The notes: a model not told the origin generated them from the letters alone. A stretch of DNA of 64,000 nucleotides from Blattamonas nauphoetae (GCA_033064195.1 JARBJD010000064.1:186001-250000), one strand, 5' to 3'; positions 11,801 through 23,742 are shown, numbered from the stretch's first letter. Program-made: numbers and translations.

Positions 11801-14800
11801 GTCTTCAACTCCTTCCACTGTGTATGTCGTCGAATACGAAAGCTCAATCTCAGAAACATCTGTCGAGAACAGAACGGCCGTCCCACTTCCAGCCAATCCA
11901 CTTTCATCAAATGATGCAGAGATGGTCTTCGATCCTGACAGTTTAATCTTGTACGGCCCATTCTTCATCCCTCGTCCACAACACGAAAACGACACTTTCT
12001 TCTCCTTGTCCAGTTTTCCAGTTAATGAGATCTCTGTCAGACGACTCGGTTCAGGCGTCACAGGGAAAGTCAGTCCACCATCAACATGAAGCGTCCGAGC
12101 ATTCGCCATGCTCGTCGTCATCCCAATCACTTTGTACGTTCCTCCATATTTCAGTTCGGCCGTCGGATGGAGTTGGGCTGTGCCTGACCCAGACCCATCG
12201 GAAGCGAATGTCACAACGAGTGTGGGTGTGTCGGTTTCGTCGGCCGTGTTCTCCAGCGACACAGAATACTCTCCAGCAACCATGTGATGTCCAACAAATC
12301 CAATCGTCGTCGAGTTCGAGTGCTCGCCAACTGTGGGTTCATTCACTTTCGTCAGGCGTGATGGTTCAGCAATCGTTTCAAAGACAAGATCAGACTCAAA
12401 ATGAACTGGTTTCGAAGAAGAATCAATCATCTCACTCAATTCATAAATCGTTCCATATTTCAGTCCAATTTCACCAACTCCAGCTGTTCCATAAAGAACT
12501 CCATTGATTGTCCCTTTCCCAGACGAATCGAATGACACACTCATCGTCTCAGTCCCAGACAATCCTTTCGACCGAGTCATCGTCACTGTGTACTCCCCAC
12601 AAAGACCAATCCCAGACAGCGACACAACTCCCTTCTTGTCCTGATCCGAATATGCAACAATCGGATTCAGAGTGGTCAGACGAGGCGGTTCTGGAATGAT
12701 CTTGACGAGATAGGATTCGAAGAAGTGAGTGGTTGTCGTCGACGACACTGTTTGAGAGAACTCAGTCACATTGTATTCCACTCCATACGACAGTTCAGCA
12801 TCTGACAACGGATACAGCAAGGCTGATCCCATCCACGCATCGTCCGAAGCACTGAACTTCATCGAAACAAAGTGCTTCACTGACGAACCAATCGACAGCG
12901 AAACATCGTATGTCTCATCTGTCTCAAGTTTCTGTCCTGTCATTCTGAACTCAACTTTCTTGTCTTTCTCCAAATATCTTTCAATCCTGAAGGTCACAAG
13001 GCGCATCGGTTCCGATTCTGTTGTGAATGTCAATCCAGAATGATAAAGAACAGAAACTCCATCCTTGTCTTCAACTCCTTCCACTGTGTACGTCGTCGAA
13101 TACGAAAGCTCAATCTCAGAAACATCTGTCGAGAACAGAACTGCCTTCCCAATTCCGCTTTCGGCTCCAGTCGCTGTCACAAAAATCTCTTTCTGAGTCG
13201 ATGTTCCAGAAACATTCACAACACTGAATACTTCATGTTTGCAGTCAGCGCTCGTCCAGTCACGGAGAACACAGCTGTCTTCATCGAATCTTCGTATTTC
13301 GAAAGCACCAATGACACAATTCGAGCAGGTTCAGATGGTGTCGAGAATGATCCCACAGTGATCGTCGGTGCGTGCAGTCCATCCACACTCACAGCCGACA
13401 ACACTTTGTAGCTTCGTCCATACAGCAGAGTGGGTGCTGTCAGCGGATACAGAACAGCTGTCCACGTTGACAACGACGTCAGAGACGAAGGCGACAGTTC
13501 AACTGTTGTGGAGTGAGGAGGAGACACAGCGTCGTCGGTCTCCAGCCATAACGTGTATCGAGCTCCAACCAGATTCGTTCCCACAAATCTCAACTGAGTC
13601 CAATCCGAGTCGTTCGTCTGATCAACTCCATCCAGCGTCGATGCGGGATACGGAATCGTGAATGTGTAAACTGATTCCATCCGAACCAACTCTCCATCAC
13701 ATCGAACTTCCTCAATCGTGTATTCCATCTCATACTTCAACTTGTTCGATTCTGTCGATGACATTCCATGTGTCACTGTCAGCGCTGACTGGCTCTCAAA
13801 CACAGGCACTGTCGTCACTTCAGAATCGTCCGAGCCTCGAACAACCATCGAATACGTTCCACTCGTCAAGTAGATTCCAGTCATATCAATCTGTCCAGTC
13901 TCAGCATCCACAGGCGAGGCTGTCGCAGACAGGACGAATGGAGGGAAGACGTGGCCTCCCCACGACCATTTCCTGACTGAATATGCCGCTGAAGGCGGTG
14001 AAGGCAGAATTCCGTCTGCCCCGCTTGTCACAATTCCTTGGCCAGTGGTCGAAGGATGATTCGGGAGACCAAACTCAACATGAACGAGGCGAGGCAGAAG
14101 ACAGCCCGAAAGAAGGAAGCTCATCGTCCCACTCAGTGCTTCGCTCGCTGTCACTGTGATCGTTGCTCTGTCGGCGGTAAAAGCGATGTTGGGAGTGGAG
14201 ATTGTGAACGTGCTGGTGTTCTGTGGAATCAGAACAGTGTTGTTTTCTTTCGGCACTCCTTCTCCATCACACAAATACAATCCTACTTTTGAGTTCGTGT
14301 TGCAGTTGACAAAGCAATCAGTCAGGTCGAGTGTTTCAAAATATGACATGGCAACATCTTTCGCATTTGCAAACGTGGCACCTGCCTTGTTGTCTCTGAA
14401 CAGCACAGAATGGAAGAGAAACGGATCAAGTCCGAACACGAACATCGCTCCTCCATAATACCCCGTCTGACACCCGATAAACGCAGTGTTGAATACGATG
14501 AACTTACAGTAGGATGAGTAGATTGCTCCTGCCCTTCCGCCAGCGAAGCTCTTGTCGAAGAAGCAGTGGTTGATCGTGGTGATTTGAGTGTGGTAAGCAA
14601 TAATAGAGCCGCCAGATGTGGACACCTCAAGTTGAGTTACTCTGCATTCAGTGAAAGAGCAATTTGTGAAAAGGCATGGTTTCAGATCTCCGATCACGCC
14701 CTGGTAGTGCACAGCGCCTCCATCGTTGTTTTTCACAGTTGCTGTGCAGTCGTCGAAGAAGCAGCAGACGAGAGTGAGCGGAACATACACATCGCGAAGG

Positions 14801-15943
14801 AAGATGGCCGATCCTCCATGATTGCCAGCATCAGCTGAGGTCATGTGACAATACGTGCAATGGCTGTATTTCACAGAAGTGCATTCCAAACTGACATTGA
14901 ACAGACGGCCAGTTTGTGTGATGTTGCGATGGGATTCGTCGACGACCAAGTTTGACTGTCGCGAGCAGTCGGAGAAGGACGTGTTCAGCGCATGCAGCGA
15001 CCCTCCGAAATGCACATCAAGAAATGCTGTGCCCTCGTCGTGGTTCGTGCACGAAGAGACTCTGTTGTTGCTCACGTGCTGGCTTATCGACGATCCGAAC
15101 ATTGGCGAGGTTGGACGCGCCAGTTGCGAAGTGCTGCTCACGTTCACGAAGGCGGCGTTCGAGAGAGATGTACGAACCGAGATCGATCCGAAATCAACAA
15201 TCGGCGATGTGGCGAGCGTGTTCAGTCCAAACGAGAAAAGCGGTCCTGTCCCGAGCGCCAAAACTTCGTGTGAGAATGCGACGTCGTTTCCGAATATCGT
15301 CGTCTCCGCAACACAAACATCAAACGTATTCGATGATTCAGCACGATTTAAGGAGATCATCCGGGATTGCGCGGTCAGAGAAGGGGGGCAGACCAACAAG
15401 CGGAAACATGTGGTCGTTCGTCGAGGTGTAACGCGACGACAACACTGAAATCGAACTCCCATGTGCTGATTTCAAGCTGATAACAACAAAAGGCGATTGG
15501 AGAGACGACGAAATGATCTCACAATCAGAGATTGTCACATTCGATTCGTCGACGGTGCAGATCGCGCTATTCCACACAACACTCTCCAATGTCCACCATG
15601 TCATCGTCACACTCGAGTTCACTATGCCCAGAATCGGAATCCGCTCGGATGAGATCTTGTTCGACATTTCGGACGATGATTGTGAGTCGGATTTCACTTG
15701 GTTCGTGTGAACAAGTCGAGATCCGTGTCCCGCTAAACTCACCGTTTCTGACCGAAAGATGTGGTTTGAAGCATGGAAAGTGGCACGTCCAACTTCAGTG
15801 AGGTTTCTGGCAGCATTGTTTTCGTTTGTAAAGATGGACGATTGAGCGTTCAGAAATGCGTCGAAAGACTGGAACGATGAACCAGGTGGTTCATAGAAAC
15901 CATAGGCGACATTTAAGAGTGCCAACAAGAAGAGCACCATCAT
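8897..15943 (-). CDS. Giant beta-helix / Ig-like repeat protein ending in SDEL (gene B, frame broken twice)
   Basis: Paralogue of gene A with the same signal peptide start (ATG at 15943), N-terminal beta-helix, about 12 Ig-like modules and a C-terminal Gly/Val-rich beta-helix (~470 residues). The frame is interrupted twice. At 15383-15388 a run of six G replaces five G in genes A and C. Near 13219 'cacaacac' replaces 'cacaaacac'. The resulting open pieces are 15338-15943, 13216 to about 15385, and 8897-13219. Both changes are single-base homopolymer differences, so consensus error is as likely as real decay. The last residues are KQYSDEL followed by TGA, read directly at 8897-8917, a KDEL-type ER-retrieval tail (SDEL is used by Plasmodium BiP). 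The 5' half is nearly identical to gene A and the 3' half to gene C, so B is a chimera in sequence history. Confidence 0.75.
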
Positions 15944-15976
15944 GTGTCGATTGTGATCGTTTCCTGCAAAAACCAA

Positions 15977-17851
15977 ATAATACTTTGATCGAAATCAAAC
16001 TAAGATTCTCCAGGAATAGGTTCTGTTTGTTGTAGTTGTTGTCAAGAGAAACTAACCATCGAAATAAGAAACGATTAAAGATATTGAGATGAGATGATAA
16101 TCAGAAAATGAAGAAGAACAGTGTTCAAACAAGTTGAAAGAAACAAATCAAGACAAATAGTGGGTTTCCGCGATGACTCGAATCGAATGACTGTGAGCAA
16201 TCTGGCGATGTTCGAGCTCATATGAGGATATGTCCTGTAATTCCTGATCAGAAGCTATTGGATGGATGGATTCTGCTGAAGAGTGATGGGTTGAGGAGGA
16301 AGGAAAGGACAATGACAGTTCGACTTGGAATGTCAAGTGTGAATCTGGTTTGGGATCATTTCTTGTGAATTAATGAAAGTGGGCTAAGGATGTGGATTTG
16401 GTTGAGAAACGGTGAATCTCAGAATCTGGTGTTGTTCTTATTGGCAGTGGGATTCTGAAATGTGGTAGTGCATGATGTCCTCGGATGGAAAGTGGCGTGC
16501 AGATGGGCAGTCAGTGGGGGTGTCAGGTGTGTTGAATCGAGACGCGATGTTCACTTCGGATGATGCTGTTGGAGTGTGAAGTGTGATGCGAGAGACGAGT
16601 CACTTCGGCTGTGATGTCTGCATGGCAAGTTGTGGGTGTGTGGCGATGCTGACCAATCTGTGTCGTGTTTGGTATTTGGGATGTCACCCTTCACGATGGT
16701 GATCGTGTTGCGAGGAAATGAGCTGGTGAGTGTAGTGCTGACTGTGCTCAATGGAGACGAGGATGGTGTCAACACGAACCATGTTGGGTGCAATGTTGGC
16801 AGAGACCTTCTGAAATGGGAGTGATGAATGGGAAGGTGCTGTTGGATGGTGTGGAAGAATCGACTGCGATTGGAGAGGGAGAGGAGGGGCTGAGAAGAGG
16901 GAAGTGAGTGCTCGGCGATTGTTGTTGGATGGGGAGATCTTGCGACGATGAGGGGTTTGTCAGCTGTGAAGTGAGTGGGAGATGGAGTGGCGAAGTTCAC
17001 GATGATGGACAATTCTTTCGATGTGATCTGGATGAAGCGATTGGTGCGTGATCTTGCGAGGATAGACGAGATGGAATAATGGTTGTTTGAAGGTCTCGAT
17101 TTGTGGGTGTTGTCAGGTTCTGCTGCGTAGGAGGAGATTTTGAGTGTTGATTAGAGCAGTGACGATGTGAGCGGAGTGTGTGGTTCTGCGTGTTCCGAAC
17201 AAGTTGGAGTCATTCTGAAGTGGTGTGTGGACGTAATTTGGATGAGAAATGATTGAGATGTCAGTTTGGTATCGAATTGGTGAGGAGCTCGGAGATGTGA
17301 ATCGTCATTGTGGGAGTTGTTCGGAGGGAATGTGCTGACGAGTGAAGATCTAGTTCTGCTCAAAGGAGACGAAGAATGGGTTGATGGAAAAGGTGCCAGT
17401 GTGGGCGTGGAGAAAAAGAGTTCTGATTTTGGGGAGATGAGGAGTTTGGAGAGATCGAAGGGCGAGTGACGATCGGCTGAGACAGTGCGAATATGGGCGA
17501 GGGATCGGAACGACAGTTGTGTGGTAGGCATCGAGACGAGGCTTCCGTTGGGATGGTGGGCTGTCATCTGAAAATGGAGAGTTTGGTGAAGGCTGGTGGA
17601 GAACAAGAGGAAAGATGTGAGTTTGGGTTTTCTGGGTTAGAGTCAAAGCAGTTTGTTGTGAGAATTGGTTGTGGCGCTGAACGAGGGTTGAGCTGTAAGG
17701 TCTGATTGTTTGCGTCTGATGGAGAGACTGAGGATCGAGTATTGTGTCGATGTGTGTGAATCTTCAGAGCAGAGCGAGTCTGATGGTTTGGTCATTGGGA
17801 TGTGAATTGCATAGCGATGGGTCCAGTTGAGGTGTGTTGTGTGATTGGAGG
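15977..17851. other. 1.9-kb spacer between genes B and C
   Basis: Near-identical copy of the 7023-8896 spacer, with one extra A at about 17413. It has the same G/T-rich plus strand, the same sharp composition flip at the downstream gene stop (17852), and no convincing gene of its own. Confidence 0.6.
16004..16019 (-). promoter_or_regulatory. Conserved upstream element of gene B
   Basis: Identical copy of GATTCTCCAGGAATAG ~60 bp upstream of the gene B ATG. Because the whole region is a recent duplicate, this copy alone is not evidence of selection; the gene C copy is more informative. Confidence 0.3.
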
Positions 17852-20800
17852 TCAGAGTTCGTCAGAATACTGCTTCGTCAATTCTTCTTCCTCTCCCGAC
17901 ACCAAACGAAGCGAACACCCCGAGAATGACGATCCTGCTCGACTAATCACTGGCAACACTCTTCCTCTAACCACCACAAGTCCAACAGAATCACATCCAG
18001 ACAAGCAACGAACAATCTTCCGCTTCCCATCCACAATAGGAATTCCGAATGAGTCCCGATCCAAAACAGCCCCACTCACACTTGTCTCTTCAAACCAACT
18101 CCCACACAAGTCGATCTTTGTTTGTCCGACTCCAACACTCCACACGGTAACTCCTCCTCTCTTTTCTTCTCCACTTCCTGACCACGAGACACAACTGTCC
18201 ATAAACACATTCCCCAACAACTCAAGTTCTTTCCGTTCTCCAACATTCGAACCCCCAACGACAACAATCAACACCCCTCCCTTCTTCGACGATCCGCTTC
18301 TTCCTTCCACTGTCCCACAATCAGAGAATCTGCAATTCTCAATCGACATCTTCTCTTGCCATGTTTCAACAGCAATCACTCCCATTCTATCCCCCACAAC
18401 CCCACTCTCAACTCGCTCTGTCGACACAAACACACAATCCCTCATCGAAAAACACGATTCTTTTGATTTCGATGAGAAATCAACAAGTGGAACGTTTCGA
18501 GTCTCAACTCCAATGAATCTGTTCGATGTCAAATCAAGTGACACTTCCTTCTTCAACGATGAACAATTCACAAGAAGTATGCCTGACTCCATCTCAACTC
18601 CCTCCATCACAATCTTCTCAACTGACAACGACCCTCCCAACCAACTCACAAGCCCCATCCCAACTCCCTCTCCCTTCCATCCACTCACGATCGACATTGA
18701 ACGAACAACACACTCCCCAAACCCACTTAACACAGTTCTCACTCTCTTCTCTCTCATCTCCCAACCACTCGGCAGAATCAATCGAACTCCCACAATCACA
18801 ACTCGTCCTCCTGACACGGACACCACTCCTTCCACTCCATCTTCAGACAAATCTCCAGATGACACCTTCAAGTCGTTCTCTCCCTCAAACAATCCTCCAA
18901 TCTCCACCTCCTTCTCGCCCACAACCACTCGACCTCCAAATCCAACCGATTCGTCAATCTTCACAACCACTCCCGATACTCCTTCATCTTCTCCCACTCT
19001 CCATCCCACCAACACTGACTCGCACGGCTTTCCAATCGTTCCACATTCCGAAATCTCTGAGCTTCCTCCTTCTCTCACAATCACTTCCAACACCTTTTGA
19101 TATCCCGTTTCAAAACTCAGTGTTCCAGAATGAAGAATCTCTCCATCGTCATTCAGAAGTGGTTTCACATCTGTCAGCGTGTATCGCGTGTTGTATTGCA
19201 GCTTTCCATTCTTCCCAATCGACACTCCTTCTGATTCACCCTCTGACGATGTCTTGAACCGAACTATAATTCTCACCTTGTTGTTCAGCGTCACATCATA
19301 CTCTGTTCCAACAATGAAATCTGTTCCTTTCAATTGGATCTTGCATATGTTCTGAAGTGAGTTCAGAAACTCACAATGGATCGATGTGATATGAGGAGGT
19401 GCAGGAACAAGAATCACAACATCCTCATTGACAAAGAAACCACTTGACGCGTCTCCCATCGGAACAACTTGGTATTCATTTTGATATTTGATGTGTGAGG
19501 GTGATTGCGTCTCATCCACATTGAATTCAGCGTAGGCGTGAGTGGAATTCATCAACTCAATCACATCCAACGATTCCCACACCTGGTTGTCCTTCTTCAA
19601 GCACACTTTTCCCATCCCCTCCGCCAAGTGTCGACCAATCAGTGTCACTTCAAGTCGTCGTCGATTCCCACTCAGATGGAAGTCAACGTCCTCTACACGA
19701 GCAGGTTCAACAGGAATTGAGAACGAGAGTCCAAAATCGACCAGTGTCTTCCCTTCTGACCACGAGAGCGAGTCGACATTGTATGTTGTGTTATACGACA
19801 GTTGAGAACCAGATAGCGTCACGAACGGATAAAGACAAGCGTCGAACACAGGCAGCAATCCTGCTTCGGTCGTCGTCATTGTCAACACTCGTTTGTGGGA
19901 AGGAGTCTGTCCTGTCCATGTGGACAACAGGGTGAGGGAGTAGGGAGTATTTGGCAGAAGAGCGGCAGTGGTGATTGTGAGAGAGATGAGTGACTTCTGA
20001 TCTCCTTTCAACTCGCTAGCTGCGATTGACTTCAGACGAGCTGGTTCTGAAGGCGTCCTGAACTTGCATCCATCGTTCTCGAACAGAATCGATTCACTCT
20101 CACCTTTTTGAATCATCGACGTCAGAACATATTCATGTCCATACTTCACTGTGTTCGCTCCTGAGGGATACAACGTCACATCAACTGTCGACGACAGAGC
20201 GCTAGTCACTGTCACATTCACAGCGAAGATGTGATCAGCGTTGGAGGCGGTGAGTGGAGAGCCTGTGAAGACAAGTTCATATTGATCGTTTGGAGTGAGG
20301 GTACGTGATGACAAAGTGAGGACAGACTTGTTCATTCCAGTTGCGACGATGGAGTCGATGGATATGAGGCGACGCGGTTCTGCCATGATCTTGACGAAAT
20401 TGGATTCGAAGAAGTGAGTGGTTGTCGTCGACGACACTGTTTGAGAGAACTCAGTCACATTGTATTCCACTCCATACGACAGTTCAGCATCTGACAACGG
20501 ATACAGCAAGGCTGATCCCATCCACGCATCGTCCGAAGCACTGAACTTCATCGAAACAAAGTGCTTCACTGACGAACCAATCGACAGCGAAACATCGTAT
20601 GTCTCATCTGTCTCAAGTTTCTGTCCTGTCATTCTGAACTCAACTTTCTTGTCTTTCTCCAAATATCTTTCAATCCTGAAGGTCACAAGGCGCATCGGTT
20701 CCGATCCAGTTGTGAATGTCAATCCAGAATGATAAAGAACAGAAACTCCATCTTTGTCTTCAACTCCTTCCACTGTGTATGTCGTCGAATACGAAAGCTC

Positions 20801-23629
20801 AATCTCAGAAACATCTGTCGAGAACAGAATTGCCTTCCCAATTCCGCTTTCGGCTCCAGTCGCTGTCACAAAAATCTCTTTCTGAGTCGATGTTCCAGAA
20901 ACATTCACAAACACTGAATACTTCAGGTTTGGAGTCAGTGCTCGTCCAGTCACGGAGAACACAGCTGTCTTCATCGAATCTTCGTATTTCGAAAGCACCA
21001 ATGACACAATTCGAGCAGGTTCAGATGGTGTCGAGAATGATCCCACAGTGATCGTCGGTGCGTGCAGTCCATCCACACTCACAGCCGACAACACTTTGTA
21101 GCTTCGTCCATACAGCAGAGTGGGTGCTGTCAGCGGATACAGAACAGCTGTCCACGTTGACAACGACGTCAGAGACGAAGGCGACAGTTCAACTGTTGTG
21201 GAGTGAGGAGGAGACACAGCGTCGTCGGTCTCCAGCCATAACGTGTATCGAGCTCCAACCAGATTCGTTCCCACAAATCTCAACTGAGTCCAATCCGAGT
21301 CGTTCGTCTGATCAACTCCATCCAGCGTCGATGCGGGATACGGAATCGTGAATGTGTAAACTGATTCCATCCGAACCAACTCTCCATCACATCGAACTTC
21401 CTCAATCGTGTATTCCATCTCATACTTCAACTTGTTCGATTCTGTCGATGACATTCCATGTGTCACTGTCAGCGCTGACTGGCTCTCAAACACAGGCACT
21501 GTCGTCACTTCAGAATCGTCCGAGCCTCGAACAACCATCGAATACGTTCCACTCGTCAAGTAGATTCCAGTCATATCAATCTGTCCAGTCTCAGCATCCA
21601 CAGGCGAGGCTGTCGCAGACAGGACGAATGGAGGGAAGACGTGGCCTCCCCACGACCATTTCCTGACTGAATATGCCGCTGAAGGCGGTGAAGGCAGAAT
21701 TCCGTCTGCCCCGCTTGTCACAATTCCTTGGCCAGTGGTCGAAGGATGATTCGGGAGACCAAACTCAACATGAACGAGGCGAGGCAGAAGACAGCCCGAA
21801 AGAAGGAAGCTCATCGTCCCACTCAGTGCTTCGCTCGCTGTCACTGTGATCGTTGCTCTGTCGGCGGTAAAAGCGATGTTGGGAGTGGAGATTGTGAACG
21901 TGCTGGTGTTCTGTGGAATCAGAACAGTGTTGTTTTCTTTCGGCACTCCTTCTCCATCACACAAATACAATCCTACTTTTGAGTTCGTGTTGCAGTTGAC
22001 AAAGCAATCAGTCAGGTCGAGTGTTTCAAAATATGACATGGCAACATCTTTCGCATTTGCAAACGTGGCACCTGCCTTGTTGTCTCTGAACAGCACAGAA
22101 TGGAAGAGAAACGGATCAAGTCCGAACACGAACATCGCTCCTCCATAATACCCCGTCTGACACCCGATAAACGCAGTGTTGAATACGATGAACTTACAGT
22201 AGGATGAGTAGATTGCTCCTGCCCTTCCGCCAGCGAAGCTCTTGTCGAAGAAGCAGTGGTTGATCGTGGTGATTTGAGTGTGGTAAGCAATAATAGAGCC
22301 GCCAGATGTGGACACCTCAAGTTGAGTTACTCTGCATTCAGTGAAAGAGCAATTTGTGAAAAGGCATGGTTTCAGATCTCCGATCACGCCCTGGTAGTGC
22401 ACAGCGCCTCCATCGTTGTTTTTCACAGTTGCTGTGCAGTCGTCGAAGAAGCAGCAGACGAGAGTGAGCGGAACATACACATCGCGAAGGAAGATGGCCG
22501 ATCCTCCATGATTGCCAGCATCAGCTGAGGTCATGTGACAATACGTGCAATGGCTGTATTTCACAGAAGTGCATTCCAAACTGACATTGAACAGACGGCC
22601 AGTTTGTGTGATGTTGCGATGGGATTCGTCGACGACCAAGTTCGACTGTCGCGAGCAGTCGGAGAAGGACGTGTTCAGCGCGTGCAGCGACCCTCCGAAA
22701 TGCACGTCCAGAAATGCTGTGCCCTCATCGTGGTTCGTGCACGATGACACTCTACTGCTGCTCACATGTTGGCTCATCGACGATCCGAACATTGGCGAGG
22801 TTGGACGCGCCAGTTGCGAAGTGCTGCTCACGTTCACGAAGGCGGCGTTCGAGAGAGATGTACGAACCGAGATCGATCCGAAATCAACAATCGGCGATGT
22901 GGCGAGCGTGTTCAGTCCAAACGAGAAAAGCGGTCCTGTCCCGAGCGCCAAAACTTCGTGTGAGAATGCGACGTCGTTTCCGAATATCGTCGTCTCCGCA
23001 ACACAAACATCAAACGTATTCGATGATTCAGCACGATTTAAGGAGATCATCCGGGATTGCGCGGTCAGAGAAGGGGGCAGACCAACGAGCGGAAATAAGT
23101 GGTCGTTCGTCGACGTGTAACGGGACGACAACACCGAAATCGAACTCGGATGTGCTGATCCAAAGCTCATAACAACAAAAGGCGATTGGAGAGACGACGA
23201 GATGATCTCACAATCAGAGATCGTCACATTCGATTCGTCGACAGTGCAGATTCCGCTATTCCACGCAACACTTTCCAATATCCACCATGTCATCGTCACA
23301 CTCGAGTTCACGATTCCCAGAATCGGAATCCGCTCGGATGACATCTTGTTCGACATTTCGGTCGACGATTGTGAGTCAGAGTTCACTTGGTTCGTGTGAA
23401 CAAGTCGCGATCCATGTCCCACTAAACTCACCGTTTCCGACCGAAAGATGTGGTTTGATGCATAGAAAGTGGCACGTCCAACTTCAGTGAGGTTTCTTGC
23501 AGCTTTGTTCTCGTTTGTAAAGATGGACGATTGAGCGTTCAGGAATGCGTCGAAAGACTGGAACGATGAACCAGGTGGTTCATAGAAACCATAGGCGACA
23601 TTTAAGAGTGTCGAGAAGAATAGTATCAT
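17852..23629 (-). CDS. Giant beta-helix / Ig-like repeat protein ending in SDEL (gene C)
   Basis: Unbroken frame of 1925 residues from the ATG that aligns with the gene A start (MILFFSTLLNVAYG, signal peptide). An in-frame ATG at 23674 would add 15 residues. It has the N-terminal beta-helix of A and B, then only about eight Ig-like modules: it passes directly from a SEPMRL module to AEPRRL, skipping the PEPPRL, AEPSRL and PEPSRL modules and one SEPMRL module of A and B. The C-terminal ~470 residues are a Gly/Val/Glu-rich beta-helix essentially identical to gene B, ending YSDEL-stop. With a signal peptide, no transmembrane helix and a KDEL-type tail, a soluble ER-lumen protein is predicted. 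The intact frame here supports gene B being recently damaged or mis-assembled. Function unknown. Confidence 0.85.
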   Translation of the reverse strand: MILFFSTLLNVAYGFYEPPGSSFQSFDAFLNAQSSIFTNENKAARNLTEVGRATFYASNHIFRSETVSLVGHGSRLVHTNQVNSDSQSSTEMSNKMSSERIPILGIVNSSVTMTWWILESVAWNSGICTVDESNVTISDCEIISSSLQSPFVVMSFGSAHPSSISVLSSRYTSTNDHLFPLVGLPPSLTAQSRMISLNRAESSNTFDVCVAETTIFGNDVAFSHEVLALGTGPLFSFGLNTLATSPIVDFGSISVRTSLSNAAFVNVSSTSQLARPTSPMFGSSMSQHVSSSRVSSCTNHDEGTAFLDVHFGGSLHALNTSFSDCSRQSNLVVDESHRNITQTGRLFNVSLECTSVKYSHCTYCHMTSADAGNHGGSAIFLRDVYVPLTLVCCFFDDCTATVKNNDGGAVHYQGVIGDLKPCLFTNCSFTECRVTQLEVSTSGGSIIAYHTQITTINHCFFDKSFAGGRAGAIYSSYCKFIVFNTAFIGCQTGYYGGAMFVFGLDPFLFHSVLFRDNKAGATFANAKDVAMSYFETLDLTDCFVNCNTNSKVGLYLCDGEGVPKENNTVLIPQNTSTFTISTPNIAFTADRATITVTASEALSGTMSFLLSGCLLPRLVHVEFGLPNHPSTTGQGIVTSGADGILPSPPSAAYSVRKWSWGGHVFPPFVLSATASPVDAETGQIDMTGIYLTSGTYSMVVRGSDDSEVTTVPVFESQSALTVTHGMSSTESNKLKYEMEYTIEEVRCDGELVRMESVYTFTIPYPASTLDGVDQTNDSDWTQLRFVGTNLVGARYTLWLETDDAVSPPHSTTVELSPSSLTSLSTWTAVLYPLTAPTLLYGRSYKVLSAVSVDGLHAPTITVGSFSTPSEPARIVSLVLSKYEDSMKTAVFSVTGRALTPNLKYSVFVNVSGTSTQKEIFVTATGAESGIGKAILFSTDVSEIELSYSTTYTVEGVEDKDGVSVLYHSGLTFTTGSEPMRLVTFRIERYLEKDKKVEFRMTGQKLETDETYDVSLSIGSSVKHFVSMKFSASDDAWMGSALLYPLSDAELSYGVEYNVTEFSQTVSSTTTTHFFESNFVKIMAEPRRLISIDSIVATGMNKSVLTLSSRTLTPNDQYELVFTGSPLTASNADHIFAVNVTVTSALSSTVDVTLYPSGANTVKYGHEYVLTSMIQKGESESILFENDGCKFRTPSEPARLKSIAASELKGDQKSLISLTITTAALLPNTPYSLTLLSTWTGQTPSHKRVLTMTTTEAGLLPVFDACLYPFVTLSGSQLSYNTTYNVDSLSWSEGKTLVDFGLSFSIPVEPARVEDVDFHLSGNRRRLEVTLIGRHLAEGMGKVCLKKDNQVWESLDVIELMNSTHAYAEFNVDETQSPSHIKYQNEYQVVPMGDASSGFFVNEDVVILVPAPPHITSIHCEFLNSLQNICKIQLKGTDFIVGTEYDVTLNNKVRIIVRFKTSSEGESEGVSIGKNGKLQYNTRYTLTDVKPLLNDDGEILHSGTLSFETGYQKVLEVIVREGGSSEISECGTIGKPCESVLVGWRVGEDEGVSGVVVKIDESVGFGGRVVVGEKEVEIGGLFEGENDLKVSSGDLSEDGVEGVVSVSGGRVVIVGVRLILPSGWEMREKRVRTVLSGFGECVVRSMSIVSGWKGEGVGMGLVSWLGGSLSVEKIVMEGVEMESGILLVNCSSLKKEVSLDLTSNRFIGVETRNVPLVDFSSKSKESCFSMRDCVFVSTERVESGVVGDRMGVIAVETWQEKMSIENCRFSDCGTVEGRSGSSKKGGVLIVVVGGSNVGERKELELLGNVFMDSCVSWSGSGEEKRGGVTVWSVGVGQTKIDLCGSWFEETSVSGAVLDRDSFGIPIVDGKRKIVRCLSGCDSVGLVVVRGRVLPVISRAGSSFSGCSLRLVSGEEEELTKQYSDEL

Positions 23630-23742
23630 CACGTGTCGATTGTGATCGTTTCCCGCAAAAACCTGATAATACATTGATCGAAACACAGCCTAGAACGTGG
23701 TGTCTGATGTGCATTGTTGGAGATTAGGACCCTCAATACCGA

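Larger units (their letters stand above)
5877..14830. repeat. Tandem duplication, copy 1 (period 8954 bp)
   Basis: From about 5877 the sequence matches that 8954-8955 bp further right almost base for base. The match covers the 5' part of gene A, the 1.9-kb spacer and the 3' part of gene B, up to about 11.4 kb. It continues with scattered differences to about 11.86 kb, where copy 2 skips about 1.27 kb. From about 13.14 kb to 14.83 kb the match resumes at an offset of 7689-7690 bp. Left of 5877 the similarity drops abruptly, so this is a sharp duplication or conversion boundary. Confidence 0.85.
14831..22520. repeat. Tandem duplication, copy 2 (7690 bp)
   Basis: Second arm of the A/B/C tandem array. 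It carries the 5' end of gene B, the spacer and most of gene C. It is shorter than copy 1 by 1265 bp because it lacks the segment matching about 11.87-13.13 kb. That is four Ig-like modules, a 1266-bp in-frame loss once the single-base gap in B is allowed for. Right of about 22640, genes B and C diverge to an estimated ~95% identity. Confidence 0.8.
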
